Assembly: GCA_011365055.1 (NCBI GenBank)
Contig: RDOG01000005.1
Coordinates: 62,001-126,000, forward strand
Direction: 5' to 3'
Length of the DNA stretch: 64,000 nucleotides
Origin: Promethearchaeota archaeon
GTDB taxonomy: Archaea > Asgardarchaeota > Lokiarchaeia > Helarchaeales > RDOG01
In this document: in pieces, positions 44,990-53,873 of the stretch
Layout of the letters: every line of letters begins with the position of its first letter
How positions within the stretch are numbered: the stretch's first letter is position 1
The notes under the pieces: generated by a model
Database searches by the model: none
Seen by the model: only the letters and a program-made list of their open reading frames with translations
What the model was told of the DNA's origin: nothing
Made by a program: the position numbers and the translations under genes

Positions 44990-45337
44990 TTAAAAATCTG
45001 ATTTCATTACTTTATCATCATTTAAATTACTAGTTTTTAAGAAATCACCAAGTAAATGAAGCTTCATAACTTTCTCATCTGGATTTCCTTCAGATAATTT
45101 CACCGATAACAAATATAATGCTTGTTTGTAACCATAATCCCAAAAATTAGCAGTTGGGACTTGTTTTTGCTTACTTAAAGATCCGAACATTATGTTTGCT
45201 TTTGAAATTTCTTAAATTGCGGTGATTATTAAAAATATGCCATGGCCAAAAGACCCTTTTTTTGCTAAAATCTCTGCATCCGCAATTAATCTTCCAGTAT
45301 TTCTGATGTAAACATCTAAACCTCTGGTCCATTCTTC
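44990..45337 (-). pseudogene. AbiV-like HEPN protein, disrupted by in-frame TAA
   Basis: An open minus-strand frame begins after TAG at 45338-45340 and contains TAA at 45212-45214. It reads NTGRLIADAEILAKKGSFGH, GIFLIITAI, stop, EISKANIMFGSLSKQ. The HEPN-type pattern (AxxLxxDAExL, GxxGHAxxLxIxAIEEIGKA) is that of AbiV-family abortive-infection proteins, with the glutamate after AI replaced by the stop. The frame continues to 44990 without a frameshift. No start codon with a ribosome site is visible. It is a truncated and nonsense-mutated remnant of a phage-defence-type gene. Confidence 0.6.
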
Positions 45338-45520
45338 CTAATCTAAGTTAATCCCCTTGAATCCGTATTGATTATTATTAAATATTTATTTTTTCTTTGA
45401 TCTATTTTAAAATCTGACTTTTTATGTTATAACGCTTAGATTTTTATATTTTAACAGATAAAACGTTTAGTATATTTTTTGAACTTATTTAAAAAATTAT
45501 AATTAAAAGGTGAAATATTT

Positions 45521-46258
45521 ATGGTACAAACACCCCCTGCAGCAGCTCCTCCTCCGCCATCGAAGGATTCGACGACCACATTAACACCAACTCAAAAAAA
45601 AATTGAATCGATTACCATTCGCTCATATTCTGATGTTATCTTTTTCTATCCAACATTCTTTGTTAGTCTAGTCTTTATCTTTCTTTCATTATTTATGGTA
45701 CAAGGTAACTTACCTGTTGTCCTATCTTGGATTTGGCTTATAATATTTATCTACAATATTTTCATTGTCGCCTTTGATTTTCCAAGTGGAAAATTGTTTG
45801 CTCTGGTTGCAGTAATAATTGCAGTTGTAATGTTACTAGTTGTACTAGCTGTACTTTTCCCGCAACTAAGTATCTTAAGTTATGTCTTTGTCTTTCTCCA
45901 ACTTGAAATTCGATTAACTTGGCAGTTCTACTTGGTAATGACCATTACATTTGGTATTGTTTTCCTGATATTAATTTTAAGTTCATATATAAGTTACGTT
46001 GAAATTAAAAGCAACCAAGTTTATATTAAAAAAGGAATATTAGGAGAAAAGATCAATCAACCAACGAGGGGAATGCAGGTCTATAAAGAAATCGACGATA
46101 TCTTTGAATATGCAGTGTTAAAATCTGGGGATATCACGTTAATGTTTCCACCAGGTTCAAGATTTGTAACTTTAAGTTTGCCTAATGTTATTAATATCAA
46201 TCAAAAAGTTACGGACATAAATTATATCATTTCAAAGACGGAAGTTGACATTCACTAG
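45521..46258 (+). CDS. Membrane protein with C-terminal PH-like domain
   Basis: 245 residues from an ATG with AGGTGA 7 nt upstream. A proline-rich start (TPPAAAPPPPSKD) precedes four hydrophobic helices at about 42-62, 66-85, 90-115 and 130-160. The last ~75 residues resemble a bacterial-type PH domain (SYVEIKSNQVYIKKGILGEK, MFPPGSRFVTLSLPNVI). Cytoplasmic PH-like domain on a membrane hairpin set. Function unknown. It is isolated on its strand. Confidence 0.65.
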   Translation: MVQTPPAAAPPPPSKDSTTTLTPTQKKIESITIRSYSDVIFFYPTFFVSLVFIFLSLFMVQGNLPVVLSWIWLIIFIYNIFIVAFDFPSGKLFALVAVIIAVVMLLVVLAVLFPQLSILSYVFVFLQLEIRLTWQFYLVMTITFGIVFLILILSSYISYVEIKSNQVYIKKGILGEKINQPTRGMQVYKEIDDIFEYAVLKSGDITLMFPPGSRFVTLSLPNVININQKVTDINYIISKTEVDIH

Positions 46259-46406
46259 ACATTTTTCTTTCTAACAATTTTTTTTATTTTTGTTTAACAT
46301 TCTTAGTTTAAATAATGCTCTATTGGCGATTTTTAATTTTAAATTGACAAAGTTCTGAACTGTTCATGTATTATGGTCACCTTTTTGATAATTTTTGACT
46401 TAATAA

Positions 46407-46414
46407 TTTATATG
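46407..46414 (+). promoter_or_regulatory. TATA box upstream of 46470
   Basis: TTTATATG lies about 60 bp before the TTG start, giving a leader of roughly 30 nt. Confidence 0.4.
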
Positions 46415-46469
46415 TAGAGAGATCTGTAAATTAATTAAAATAATTGGATCTCTTGAAAGTTGATGTAAT

Positions 46470-47747
46470 TTGGTAAAAACTAGATCAATAGGAGAAATTA
46501 AGAAAAAAATTGAAGAAGGTAATGCTAATGTATTTACCGCCGAAGAATTAATGCTTGCAGTTGAAAATGGTGAAACCTTTTCTTTTGATGATATTGATGT
46601 AGTTACAACAGCTTCTAAAGGATTAATGAGCGGTACAACAGCGATTTTATCATTTAAAGTAAGTGAACCAAGGCTTTTTAGAAAGGCAATCGAAATCAGT
46701 TTAAACGATATCCGTTGCCATGTTGGTCCTTGTCCAAATGAATATCTTGGAAGAGTTGACCTATTTGTTTTTGGGACCGATAAGAGTAAAAAAAGGTCTC
46801 ATATATATGGTGGAGGTAATCTTTTTCGAGATATCGTAGAAGGTAGAGAAATAAGAGTTGAAAGTTTAACGGTTGAAGGAAAATTTATAGAATCCACAAT
46901 CACATTGGAAGAAATGGATTTTGCTAGAATGTTTTGTGTTAGAGCAGCATTCCGGAATTATAATTCATTCATAAATCCCGGAGCAAATTCTATCAAATCT
47001 ATTTTTACAGTAACTCCCATGAAAGGTTTTTCTTCAGAACTGTCCTTCTGTGGTACAGGTATTTTAAATCCGCTTGAAAATGACCCAAATCTTGATATTA
47101 TTGGTGTAGGAACTCCGATCTTAATGAATAATGCACTTGGTTTTATCATAGATCATGGAACTCGAAGTTCACAATTGAGACCCAATTTGATGTCTCTGGC
47201 AGATATGAAGGAAATGGATCCCTTTTACATGGGAGGATTTAAAACATCGGTTGGTCCAGAACCAATTAATACTTGGGCAATTGCAATACCCATATTAAAT
47301 GAAAAAATTTTCAATAATTTAAAATTTTCAGATAAAGATGCTCCATTAAGCATAACTGATATTGTTGGTAGAGGTAAATTAGAAGATATATCATATGGTG
47401 ATGTATGGAAAAAGAATTATGTGGTAAAATTTGATCATCATAAATGTCCTCCTTGCGATTTACAACCTTGTCCTGTTGAAGAATTATGCCCTACAAATTG
47501 TTTTTCCGTTATATATGGTATTGATAAAACTAAATGCTTCAATTGTGGTACTTGTGTAAATAATTGTCCAGAAGCTGCATTTGAATGTAATCTGGGCGCT
47601 GTTAAATTTCAAGATAAAGAAGTACCAATAAAACTACGTCAATCAGACAGGTATGGTGCTTTAAAACTTGCAGAAAAACTAAAAGATAAAGTTTTAAATG
47701 GTCAGTTTCCTTTAAACGAACCCGTTCATAAAATCACAATAAGATAA
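46470..47747 (+). CDS. Methanogenesis marker 16-like / L-aspartate semialdehyde sulfurtransferase-type protein with ferredoxin domain
   Basis: 425 residues from a TTG start. The long N-terminal part (EGNANVFTAEELMLAVENGE, VVTTASKGLMSGTTAILSFK, YLGRVDLFVFGTDKSKKRSH, IYGGGNLFRDIVEGREI) belongs to the DUF39/COG1900 family that includes the methanogen L-aspartate semialdehyde sulfurtransferase for homocysteine synthesis and methanogenesis marker 16. The C-terminal Cys-rich part (CPPCDLQPCPVEELCPTNC, CFNCGTCVNNCPEAAF) carries two 4Fe-4S clusters. It needs a partner in methanogens, and none lies next to it. It is near the CODH group. Confidence 0.88.
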   Translation: MVKTRSIGEIKKKIEEGNANVFTAEELMLAVENGETFSFDDIDVVTTASKGLMSGTTAILSFKVSEPRLFRKAIEISLNDIRCHVGPCPNEYLGRVDLFVFGTDKSKKRSHIYGGGNLFRDIVEGREIRVESLTVEGKFIESTITLEEMDFARMFCVRAAFRNYNSFINPGANSIKSIFTVTPMKGFSSELSFCGTGILNPLENDPNLDIIGVGTPILMNNALGFIIDHGTRSSQLRPNLMSLADMKEMDPFYMGGFKTSVGPEPINTWAIAIPILNEKIFNNLKFSDKDAPLSITDIVGRGKLEDISYGDVWKKNYVVKFDHHKCPPCDLQPCPVEELCPTNCFSVIYGIDKTKCFNCGTCVNNCPEAAFECNLGAVKFQDKEVPIKLRQSDRYGALKLAEKLKDKVLNGQFPLNEPVHKITIR

Positions 47748-47764
47748 TTTTTAATATTTTTGAT

Positions 47765-48391
47765 TTAATTTTCAGCTAATAATTTTTTATAAATCCTCCT
47801 TAAATTCTCAGAAAGTGCTGAAGTGGAGATATTTAAAGTTACAGCTAATTCAGATAAAGAAATTTTTCGAGGAATTTCATAATATCCCTCATTTATTGCT
47901 TGATTGAGTATTTCTTCTTGTCTATGTGTAAGTTTATTTTTTTCTAAATGCTTTCCAATACTTTTTAATTTAATATTTATTTCTTTTAATGATAAATGCT
48001 GAATAAAATTGTGGATCTTATCTCGAGAACCATAAATTTCCCATTTTGCCCAACCATTTTGAACTGAGATTGGGAAATTTAATAATAATTCGTTTTCAAT
48101 TGAAGAAATTAACATTTTTGGATTCTTCATTTTTACATTTAACAACATGGCATCTGGATTGTGAGAGATTTCTGAATATTCCATAATTGATTTATGTTCT
48201 TTCAATTTTAAAATAAAAGGTTGAAACGATTCTCCCTGAATTCGAATTAAGGTATTTCCTGTATTTTCTGAAATAAGAAACATCGATAAAATCTTTAAAT
48301 TAATATCAGGAAACTCCCTTGTTATAACTGAAATCCATTTATCTTGAGGAATCTCAATTTCAATATTTGCTTTAACTAATTCTTCTTTCAA
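47765..48391 (-). CDS. HTH_10 family transcriptional regulator (copy 1)
   Basis: 208 residues from a TTG. A ~150-residue alpha/beta sensory half precedes an HTH at the C-terminus: LTHRQEEILNQAINEGYYEI, then PRKISLSELAVTLNISTSAL and SENLRRIYKKLL. This is the bacterio-opsin-activator type DNA-binding domain common in archaea. It is a paralogue of the 49414-50070 protein, sharing NGWAKWEIYGSRDKI-like and LKSIGK segments. Convergent with the marker-16-like gene and divergent from the NapH-like gene. Confidence 0.85.
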   Translation of the reverse strand: MKEELVKANIEIEIPQDKWISVITREFPDINLKILSMFLISENTGNTLIRIQGESFQPFILKLKEHKSIMEYSEISHNPDAMLLNVKMKNPKMLISSIENELLLNFPISVQNGWAKWEIYGSRDKIHNFIQHLSLKEINIKLKSIGKHLEKNKLTHRQEEILNQAINEGYYEIPRKISLSELAVTLNISTSALSENLRRIYKKLLAEN

Positions 48392-48552
48392 GAAATACCA
48401 CGCAAATCTCTAATTTTTTAATAACTAATGATTATTATTTGTGTTTTTTTAACCTACTTTACATCTAAAGGTAAAAGAAAATTAGAATATTATCATGTTA
48501 ATCAATTAGAGTAATGTTCCCCCAAAAAAAATCATAAAATGAAGGTGAAAAT

Positions 48553-49410
48553 TTGGGTCAATCTTTGTTTTTAAATCCATTGGAAATGGTTCCTGTATTA
48601 ATCTCATATGTTATAATATCGATCATATCTTTATTATTAATTTATAAAAAGAAAATGAATAGAAAAATTACAATAATTATTTTATTTTTGTCAATTTTAA
48701 TACCTGGATTGATATTTGGTCTATCCATGCATCCAGTTTTTGCGAGTCAACAAATTTTCATTTTTATTTTCAATATTACTAGAAACCCTGCAATGATATC
48801 AAGAATTTTACCTTCTATAGTGATAATTTCTATTGTTCTTGCGGTATTTGTAGTCTCTACACTCATATTTGGAAGAATCTTTTGCAGTTATGCATGTCCT
48901 TTAGGAGCTGCTCAGGAATTAATTTCAAATATTAATTTTAAAAATAAGGTTAAAAAATCAAAATATGCGGTATCTCTACCAAATAAGGTTACAAATTCAA
49001 TTCGTGTCACATTTTTTATTACTATGATAGTAACATCAATAACTTGGGGATTTGCATTATTTTCAATCATCAATCCATTTAAAGCATTTTCAATATTTCA
49101 AAATATATTAAATCCAGTTGTCTTAATAGTTCCCATTTTAATACTTGTTTTGATCTTAATTTCTAGCATATTCATATACCGTCCTTGGTGCACGATTTTA
49201 TGCCCCTTTGGTACGGTTGCATGGCTAACAAGTAGATTTAGCTTTTTTAAATTGAGACGGAACGACAATTGCACGAAATGTCAAGCATGTGAAAAGGTTT
49301 GCCCAACATCCGAAGCTTTTATCAATAGCAATAAATCAAGATGTTATTTATGCAATAGATGCGTTGAAATTTGTCCCGCAAATGCGATTGAATTTGATAA
49401 AAACAAATAA
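48553..49410 (+). CDS. NapH/MauN-like membrane iron-sulfur protein
   Basis: 285 residues from a TTG with AAGGTGA 5 nt upstream. Five to six membrane helices contain two CxxxCP motifs (RIFCSYACPLGAAQELI, RPWCTILCPFGTVAWLT) typical of NapH/RdxA-like electron-transfer membrane proteins. A C-terminal double ferredoxin follows: NCTKCQACEKVCPTSEAFI and RCYLCNRCVEICPANAI. It probably moves electrons between the quinone/membrane side and cytoplasmic ferredoxin. Two HTH_10 genes flank it on the opposite strand, so it may be under their control. Confidence 0.87.
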   Translation: MGQSLFLNPLEMVPVLISYVIISIISLLLIYKKKMNRKITIIILFLSILIPGLIFGLSMHPVFASQQIFIFIFNITRNPAMISRILPSIVIISIVLAVFVVSTLIFGRIFCSYACPLGAAQELISNINFKNKVKKSKYAVSLPNKVTNSIRVTFFITMIVTSITWGFALFSIINPFKAFSIFQNILNPVVLIVPILILVLILISSIFIYRPWCTILCPFGTVAWLTSRFSFFKLRRNDNCTKCQACEKVCPTSEAFINSNKSRCYLCNRCVEICPANAIEFDKNK

Positions 49411-49413
49411 ATA

Positions 49414-50070
49414 TTACTTAGAATTCACCAAAATTTTTTGATGAATTTTTCTAATCATTTCGGATAATGTTGAAGGTGCAATATTCAATTTTTCTGCTAA
49501 TTTATTCAATGTAATTCTTCTAGGAATTTCAAAATATCCACTTTTCAAAGCAACGTCAAGTATTTCTCTTTGTCTCTCAGTTAAAATTTTTCTATCGTGA
49601 GGTTTTCCTATACTTTTTAATTCTATCTCAATCTTTTTGGTTTTTAAATCTTCAAATAATGAAGTAATTCTTTCACGAGATGCGAAGAAAACCCATTCAG
49701 CCCACCCATCTTTGATGGTGATCGGATATTTTACAATTATTTCCTCTTTATTAAAAAGATTCAATAACAGAGGCTCTTGTGTTTTAACATTGACTAATAC
49801 AGTTGATGATGAGACTGATATCGTTGAGCTTTCTGAAACAGATGAATGATCTTTAATTTTTTTTAATAAACTTGAAAATTTGTCTCCCTTAATCTCGACC
49901 AATATATTGCAAATATCATTATTTATCAAAGACATGGATGTTATATTAAAAATATAATTTGGAAATTCATTACTAAGGTCTGATATCCATTTACCACTAG
50001 GTAACTTAATATTAATTCTGCCTTCAATTATCCCTTCCGTCAATATAACATACCTTGATTTATAAACCAT
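49414..50070 (-). CDS. HTH_10 family transcriptional regulator (copy 2)
   Basis: 218 residues from an ATG. Its C-terminal HTH is LTERQREILDVALKSGYFEI, then PRRITLNKLAEKLNIAPSTL and SEMIRKIHQKIL, matching copy 1 at 47765 closely, with a similar beta-rich sensory half (DGWAEWVFFASRERITSLFE). Convergent with the NapH-like gene (4 bp between stops) and divergent from the CooS gene with about 140 bp shared promoter space. It is a candidate regulator of the CODH group. Confidence 0.85.
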   Translation of the reverse strand: MVYKSRYVILTEGIIEGRINIKLPSGKWISDLSNEFPNYIFNITSMSLINNDICNILVEIKGDKFSSLLKKIKDHSSVSESSTISVSSSTVLVNVKTQEPLLLNLFNKEEIIVKYPITIKDGWAEWVFFASRERITSLFEDLKTKKIEIELKSIGKPHDRKILTERQREILDVALKSGYFEIPRRITLNKLAEKLNIAPSTLSEMIRKIHQKILVNSK

Positions 50071-50209
50071 TATTTTTCTTTTATATACTGACCTAACATA
50101 TTCGGGGGAACTTTTTTTATTTTTATTCCTCTTAATAAATACTTACTTATTACAGTGTTATAATTCAATTTCAGATTTGTATTGAACGAAAAATGTAGAA
50201 GTGATAAAA

Positions 50210-52114
50210 ATGGAAGGAAATAGGATATCATATCATGAATCCGTTAAAAAAATGTACGAAAGAATTAAAAAAGATGGAATGACAAATATTTGGGATCGAT
50301 ATGTAGCCCAAGGATTTGGAGAAGATCCTGATAAAAGATGCCCATTTTGTTTAGGTGGAGTGAGATGTGATTTATGTTCCAATGGTCCTTGTAGAGCTGA
50401 TGTCGCGAAAGATAAACGAGGTGTCTGCGGAATTACAGGTGATGGAATGGCCATGCGTATGATGGTATTAAGAAACGTAATGGGTTCTACTACTTATCAT
50501 TATCATACAGATCAAACAATTAAGACGTTACGAGCTACAGTTGAAGGAAAAACTCCTTTTGAAATAAAAGAACCTGAAAAATTAAAGAAATTTGCAAGTA
50601 GATTAGGTTTAGATACATCAGGTACTATTAAAGATATTGCCATTCGTTTGTGTGACTTTGTAGAAACTGATTTCAATAGAAAACATGATGAACCAAGTAG
50701 GATAGTTGAGTTATTAGCACCAGAAGAACGGAAAAAAGTTTGGAAAAAGCTAGATATTTTTCCTGGAGGTATTCATGGTGAAGTAATTTATGCAACAAGC
50801 TCTTGTTTAACCAACGTCGATGGGTATTATGTAAGTCTAGCTCTTAAAGCAATGCGTCTAGGAATAGCAATGGCGTATGAAAGTCAAATAGTTAATGAAT
50901 TTTGTCAAGATATTCTTTTTAATATCCCGAGACCTCATAAGATGAGAGTGGATTTAGGAGTTCTGGATCCTGATTATGTAAATGTCTTACCGAATGGTCA
51001 TGAACCTTTTTTGGGTTTTGCAATGGTTCAATTAGCTAGAAAAAAGGAATGGCAAGATAAAGCTAAAGCAGTGGGCGCTAAAGGTCTGAGAATAATTGCA
51101 AATATTGAAACTGGACAAGAAATGATTCAAAGATGGGAAATGGATGATGTGTTTTTCGGCTTTACTGGAAATTGGATCATGCAAGAAGCCATTCTAGCTA
51201 GTGGATGTGTTGATTTATTCGCTTGCGATATGAATTGTTCGATGCCTATTGACCCAAAATATGCTGAGAAATACAAATTTAAATTAATTCCTGTTAGCGA
51301 TCTAGTTGCTTTTGAAGGAATTAATGAAAGAATCAATTACAAACCCGAAAAAGCAGAAGCTCAAGCGGGTCAATTATTGCAGATGGCAATAAATAATTTT
51401 AAGGAACGTAAAAATTCTATTGAACCAATTAAAGGATTACCTTTAAAAGAAGTTATTGTAGGATTCTCAACTGAAAGTATTTTAGAGGCACTTGGAGGAA
51501 CGCTAGAACCCCTTTTAAATGCAATAAAAGACGGAACTATTAGGGGTGTTGCAGGATTAATTTCATGCACTTCACTTAGAGATTATGGGCAAGATGTTCA
51601 TACTGTTAATATAGCAAAAGAATTAATTAAAAGAGATATTTTAGTTCTTTCAATGGGATGTGGCAATGGTGGTGTACAAGTTGCAGGTCTTTGTAGTCCA
51701 GAAGCCAAAAATCTTGCAGGTCCTGGTTTGAAAGCATTATGTGAGAAATTGAGCATACCCCCAGTCTTGAGTTATGGGACTTGCACCGATACAGGCAGGG
51801 TCGCAGATTTAATAACAGCGGTATCAAATGCTTTGGGTGGTGTTCCAATACCTGATTTGCCAGTTGTGGCAGTTGCACCTGAATACATGGAACAAAAAGC
51901 AACAATTGATGCAGTCTTTGCGTTAGCGTTTGGGCTTTATACGTATGTGAACCCAGTTCCAACTGTAACTGGAGGTCCTAATTTAGTAAAACTTCTTACT
52001 GAAGATTGTAGGGATGTTACGGGTGGTATATTACACGTTGAGAAAGATCCAATAGAAGCAGTCGATAATATATTAAAACATATTGAAAATAATCGAAAAA
52101 AATTAGGTATTTAA
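50210..52114 (+). CDS. cooS: CO dehydrogenase catalytic subunit, CooS type (divergent)
   Basis: 634 residues from the ATG at 50210; GTG at 50201 also fits. It oxidises CO to CO2, or the reverse, at a Ni-Fe-S C-cluster. N-terminal cysteines (numbered from GTG) are Cys47, 50, 56, 59, 64 and 76: the GVRC-DLC-SNGPC segment is the B-cluster, whereas the D-cluster pattern (normally Cys-x7-Cys-Cys) is changed to CPFC with Arg before Cys56. C-cluster parts include NGHEPFLG, CDMNCSMP, ISCTSLRDYG, SMGCGNGGVQ and YGTCTDTGRV. Several of these depart from the canonical TGCAAHA and SCVDNSR. No acetyl-CoA synthase, CooC or CooF is adjacent. Monofunctional CODH, or a relative with another role. Confidence 0.88.
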   Translation: MEGNRISYHESVKKMYERIKKDGMTNIWDRYVAQGFGEDPDKRCPFCLGGVRCDLCSNGPCRADVAKDKRGVCGITGDGMAMRMMVLRNVMGSTTYHYHTDQTIKTLRATVEGKTPFEIKEPEKLKKFASRLGLDTSGTIKDIAIRLCDFVETDFNRKHDEPSRIVELLAPEERKKVWKKLDIFPGGIHGEVIYATSSCLTNVDGYYVSLALKAMRLGIAMAYESQIVNEFCQDILFNIPRPHKMRVDLGVLDPDYVNVLPNGHEPFLGFAMVQLARKKEWQDKAKAVGAKGLRIIANIETGQEMIQRWEMDDVFFGFTGNWIMQEAILASGCVDLFACDMNCSMPIDPKYAEKYKFKLIPVSDLVAFEGINERINYKPEKAEAQAGQLLQMAINNFKERKNSIEPIKGLPLKEVIVGFSTESILEALGGTLEPLLNAIKDGTIRGVAGLISCTSLRDYGQDVHTVNIAKELIKRDILVLSMGCGNGGVQVAGLCSPEAKNLAGPGLKALCEKLSIPPVLSYGTCTDTGRVADLITAVSNALGGVPIPDLPVVAVAPEYMEQKATIDAVFALAFGLYTYVNPVPTVTGGPNLVKLLTEDCRDVTGGILHVEKDPIEAVDNILKHIENNRKKLGI

Positions 52115-52130
52115 ATATTTAATTCAAAAT

Positions 52131-52150
52131 TTATTTTTTTTTTTATTTTT
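52131..52150 (+). terminator. T-run terminator after cooS
   Basis: An 11-T run (52134-52144) followed by A and five T lies 16-36 bp after the CooS stop codon, the usual form of archaeal intrinsic termination. Confidence 0.6.
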
Positions 52151-52156
52151 GAATAA

Positions 52157-52172
52157 ACCGAACATGTTCGGT
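52157..52172 (+). promoter_or_regulatory. Perfect 16-bp palindrome upstream of the DUF166 gene
   Basis: ACCGAACATGTTCGGT is a self-complementary 16-mer without a spacer. It stands ~20 bp before a TATA box at 52193-52202, so it is placed as an activator or operator site for the DUF166/ferredoxin/CGGC transcript. With no loop it is not a terminator stem. Confidence 0.65.
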
Positions 52173-52192
52173 GAAAGGTTATTAGGTTTTAT

Positions 52193-52202
52193 TTTTTATA
52201 AG
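52193..52202 (+). promoter_or_regulatory. TATA box of the DUF166 operon
   Basis: TTTTTTATAA about 55 bp upstream of the ATG at 52253, between the palindrome and the gene. A leader of roughly 25-30 nt is expected. Confidence 0.5.
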
Positions 52203-52252
52203 TACATGTAGGAAACAATTAACACATTAATCAATATTGGATGTATTATAAA

Positions 52253-53101
52253 ATGGATATTTATGTTTTGTATCAGGATGAAGAACAAAGTACGGCATTC
52301 GCAGAAAAATTCATGGGAAATATTATGAATTATACCAAATTCTGTATATCATGTGGTATCGATTTATGTGATGACTGTCGTGTTGAATATGGTTCAAAAG
52401 CTGGATCAATTAAAGGTTTATACCAATTTCCATCAGATTTACCCGATATGATTGAAGAACCAGAGGAATTCTTCCCAATTGACATTCCTAAAGTGGATAT
52501 TCTAGTAGTTATTGGAATACATCAAGATTTATTATCTGAAATAGCTGAATTTATGAAAAAATATGAGATTCTTGCTTTGATAGCTCCAGTTGAAAATGGT
52601 GATTGGGTTCCACTTGGGCTACAAAAGCAAATTGAGAAAAATTTAGATGAATATGGGATGGAATATGCATTTCCAAGACCTTTTTGTGCTCTTGATTATA
52701 CTAAATTTGATAAAATAAATGAATTTATTGATTATTTCAAGATTGGCAAACCTATTATTGAATTAAAAACAATTGATGATAAAATTGTAAAAGGAAGGGT
52801 AATACGGGCTTCACCCTGTGGATGTGCTTGGTACATGGTGCGCCAACTTGTTTTTAGAGCTGAAGAAGAAGGTACTCTTGAAGAAAAAATCTCTAAAGCT
52901 CATCATGCTTATCCTTGTAATGCTTCCATGAAGCATGATCCAGTATTAAAAGATCAAACATTACATATTGGTGGTTATATTCATCGATATTGTGCCTATC
53001 GTGCATTAGGAAAGGAATTAACAGAAGAAGAAAAGGCAAAAGAAGATTGGCAATATGTAAAAAATGAAAGTGTAGAAACTGCATCTCCCAAAATCGCATA
53101 A
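52253..53101 (+). CDS. DUF166 family protein
   Basis: 282 residues from the ATG at 52253; the in-frame ATG at 52241 is also possible. Cys-rich near the start (CISCGIDLCDDCR), then PIDIPKVDILVVIGIHQDLL. Later segments PRPFCALDYTKFDKI, ASPCGCAWYMVRQL and HHAYPCNASMKHDPVL define the DUF166 family. Conserved cysteines suggest a metal or Fe-S site. In this window it heads the DUF166-ferredoxin-CGGC set directly after the CooS-like gene, with a TATA box and palindrome before it. The reaction is unknown; a role in one-carbon redox chemistry is inferred only from context. Confidence 0.85.
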   Translation: MDIYVLYQDEEQSTAFAEKFMGNIMNYTKFCISCGIDLCDDCRVEYGSKAGSIKGLYQFPSDLPDMIEEPEEFFPIDIPKVDILVVIGIHQDLLSEIAEFMKKYEILALIAPVENGDWVPLGLQKQIEKNLDEYGMEYAFPRPFCALDYTKFDKINEFIDYFKIGKPIIELKTIDDKIVKGRVIRASPCGCAWYMVRQLVFRAEEEGTLEEKISKAHHAYPCNASMKHDPVLKDQTLHIGGYIHRYCAYRALGKELTEEEKAKEDWQYVKNESVETASPKIA

Positions 53102-53117
53102 TAAAAAAGGTGATAAT

Positions 53118-53870
53118 TTGAAAATAATTATGAGAAATATTGTAGAAATTGATAAGGAAAAATGTACAGGATGTGGTCAATGCATCATAAAATGTGCTGA
53201 AGGTGCATTAAAAATCATTGATGGAAAAGCGGAAATAGTTAGTGATAAATATTGCGACGGACTTGGAGCTTGTATTGGTGAATGTCCCGAAGGTGCGCTA
53301 AGAATAATCATGCGAGAAGCCGAAGATTTTGATGAGTTAGCTGTAGAAACGAATCTCAAAGCTCAAGAATCTCATCAATGTGAACATCATCAGGAAGGAC
53401 ATGAATGTGGGCATCTTGAAGGTGAGGAAGTTCCAACATGTATTTCTACGAAGTTTAAGGCGTTATTTGACGCAACAGAACCAGAAGTAATCAAAAAAAA
53501 TCAATGGCCAATCAAGATTCAACTCATTAATCCTAAATCTCAATTTTCTGATTCCAAAGAAATAGTTTTAATTGCAGATTGTGTGCCCCCAGTTTATGAT
53601 AAAATACATACATTTAGGTCAAATGATACCCCAATTGTGATAACTTGTCCGAAATTTACGGATACAGATTTGATCATTTCAAAATTGAAGCAAATTTTAG
53701 ATAATCCTCGATTAGAAAATGTTAAAATCATCCAAATGGAAGTCCCTTGTTGTTCAAAATTAAGATTCATTACTCAACAACTCATCGAATCTTTAAATAA
53801 TAGAAACATTATAATTCAAAATGAAATTATTTCCACGAAAGGAGAAAAATTATCCGAAGAGGTTTGTTGA
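53118..53870 (+). CDS. Double 4Fe-4S ferredoxin protein with C-terminal domain
   Basis: 250 residues from a TTG with GGTGAT 4 nt upstream. The first 60 residues carry two ferredoxin motifs: CTGCGQCIIKCAEGAL and CDGLGACIGECPEGAL. A His/Cys-rich linker (HQCEHHQEGHECGHLEGEE) follows. The C-terminal ~130 residues form a Rossmann-like domain (IVLIADCVPPVYDKIHTF, IVITCPKFTDTDLIISKL) ending with VPCCSKLRFI. This fits the ferredoxin subunits that accompany CODH or hydrogenase genes in anaerobes, and may store or pass electrons from the CooS-like protein. Confidence 0.87.
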   Translation: MKIIMRNIVEIDKEKCTGCGQCIIKCAEGALKIIDGKAEIVSDKYCDGLGACIGECPEGALRIIMREAEDFDELAVETNLKAQESHQCEHHQEGHECGHLEGEEVPTCISTKFKALFDATEPEVIKKNQWPIKIQLINPKSQFSDSKEIVLIADCVPPVYDKIHTFRSNDTPIVITCPKFTDTDLIISKLKQILDNPRLENVKIIQMEVPCCSKLRFITQQLIESLNNRNIIIQNEIISTKGEKLSEEVC

Positions 53871-53873
53871 AAC

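Noticed and set aside
50233..53359. Long open frames antisense to CooS, DUF166 and the ferredoxin genes
   Set aside because: They lack ribosome sites and any recognisable domain, and lie wholly opposite conserved genes. They are shadows of coding bias.
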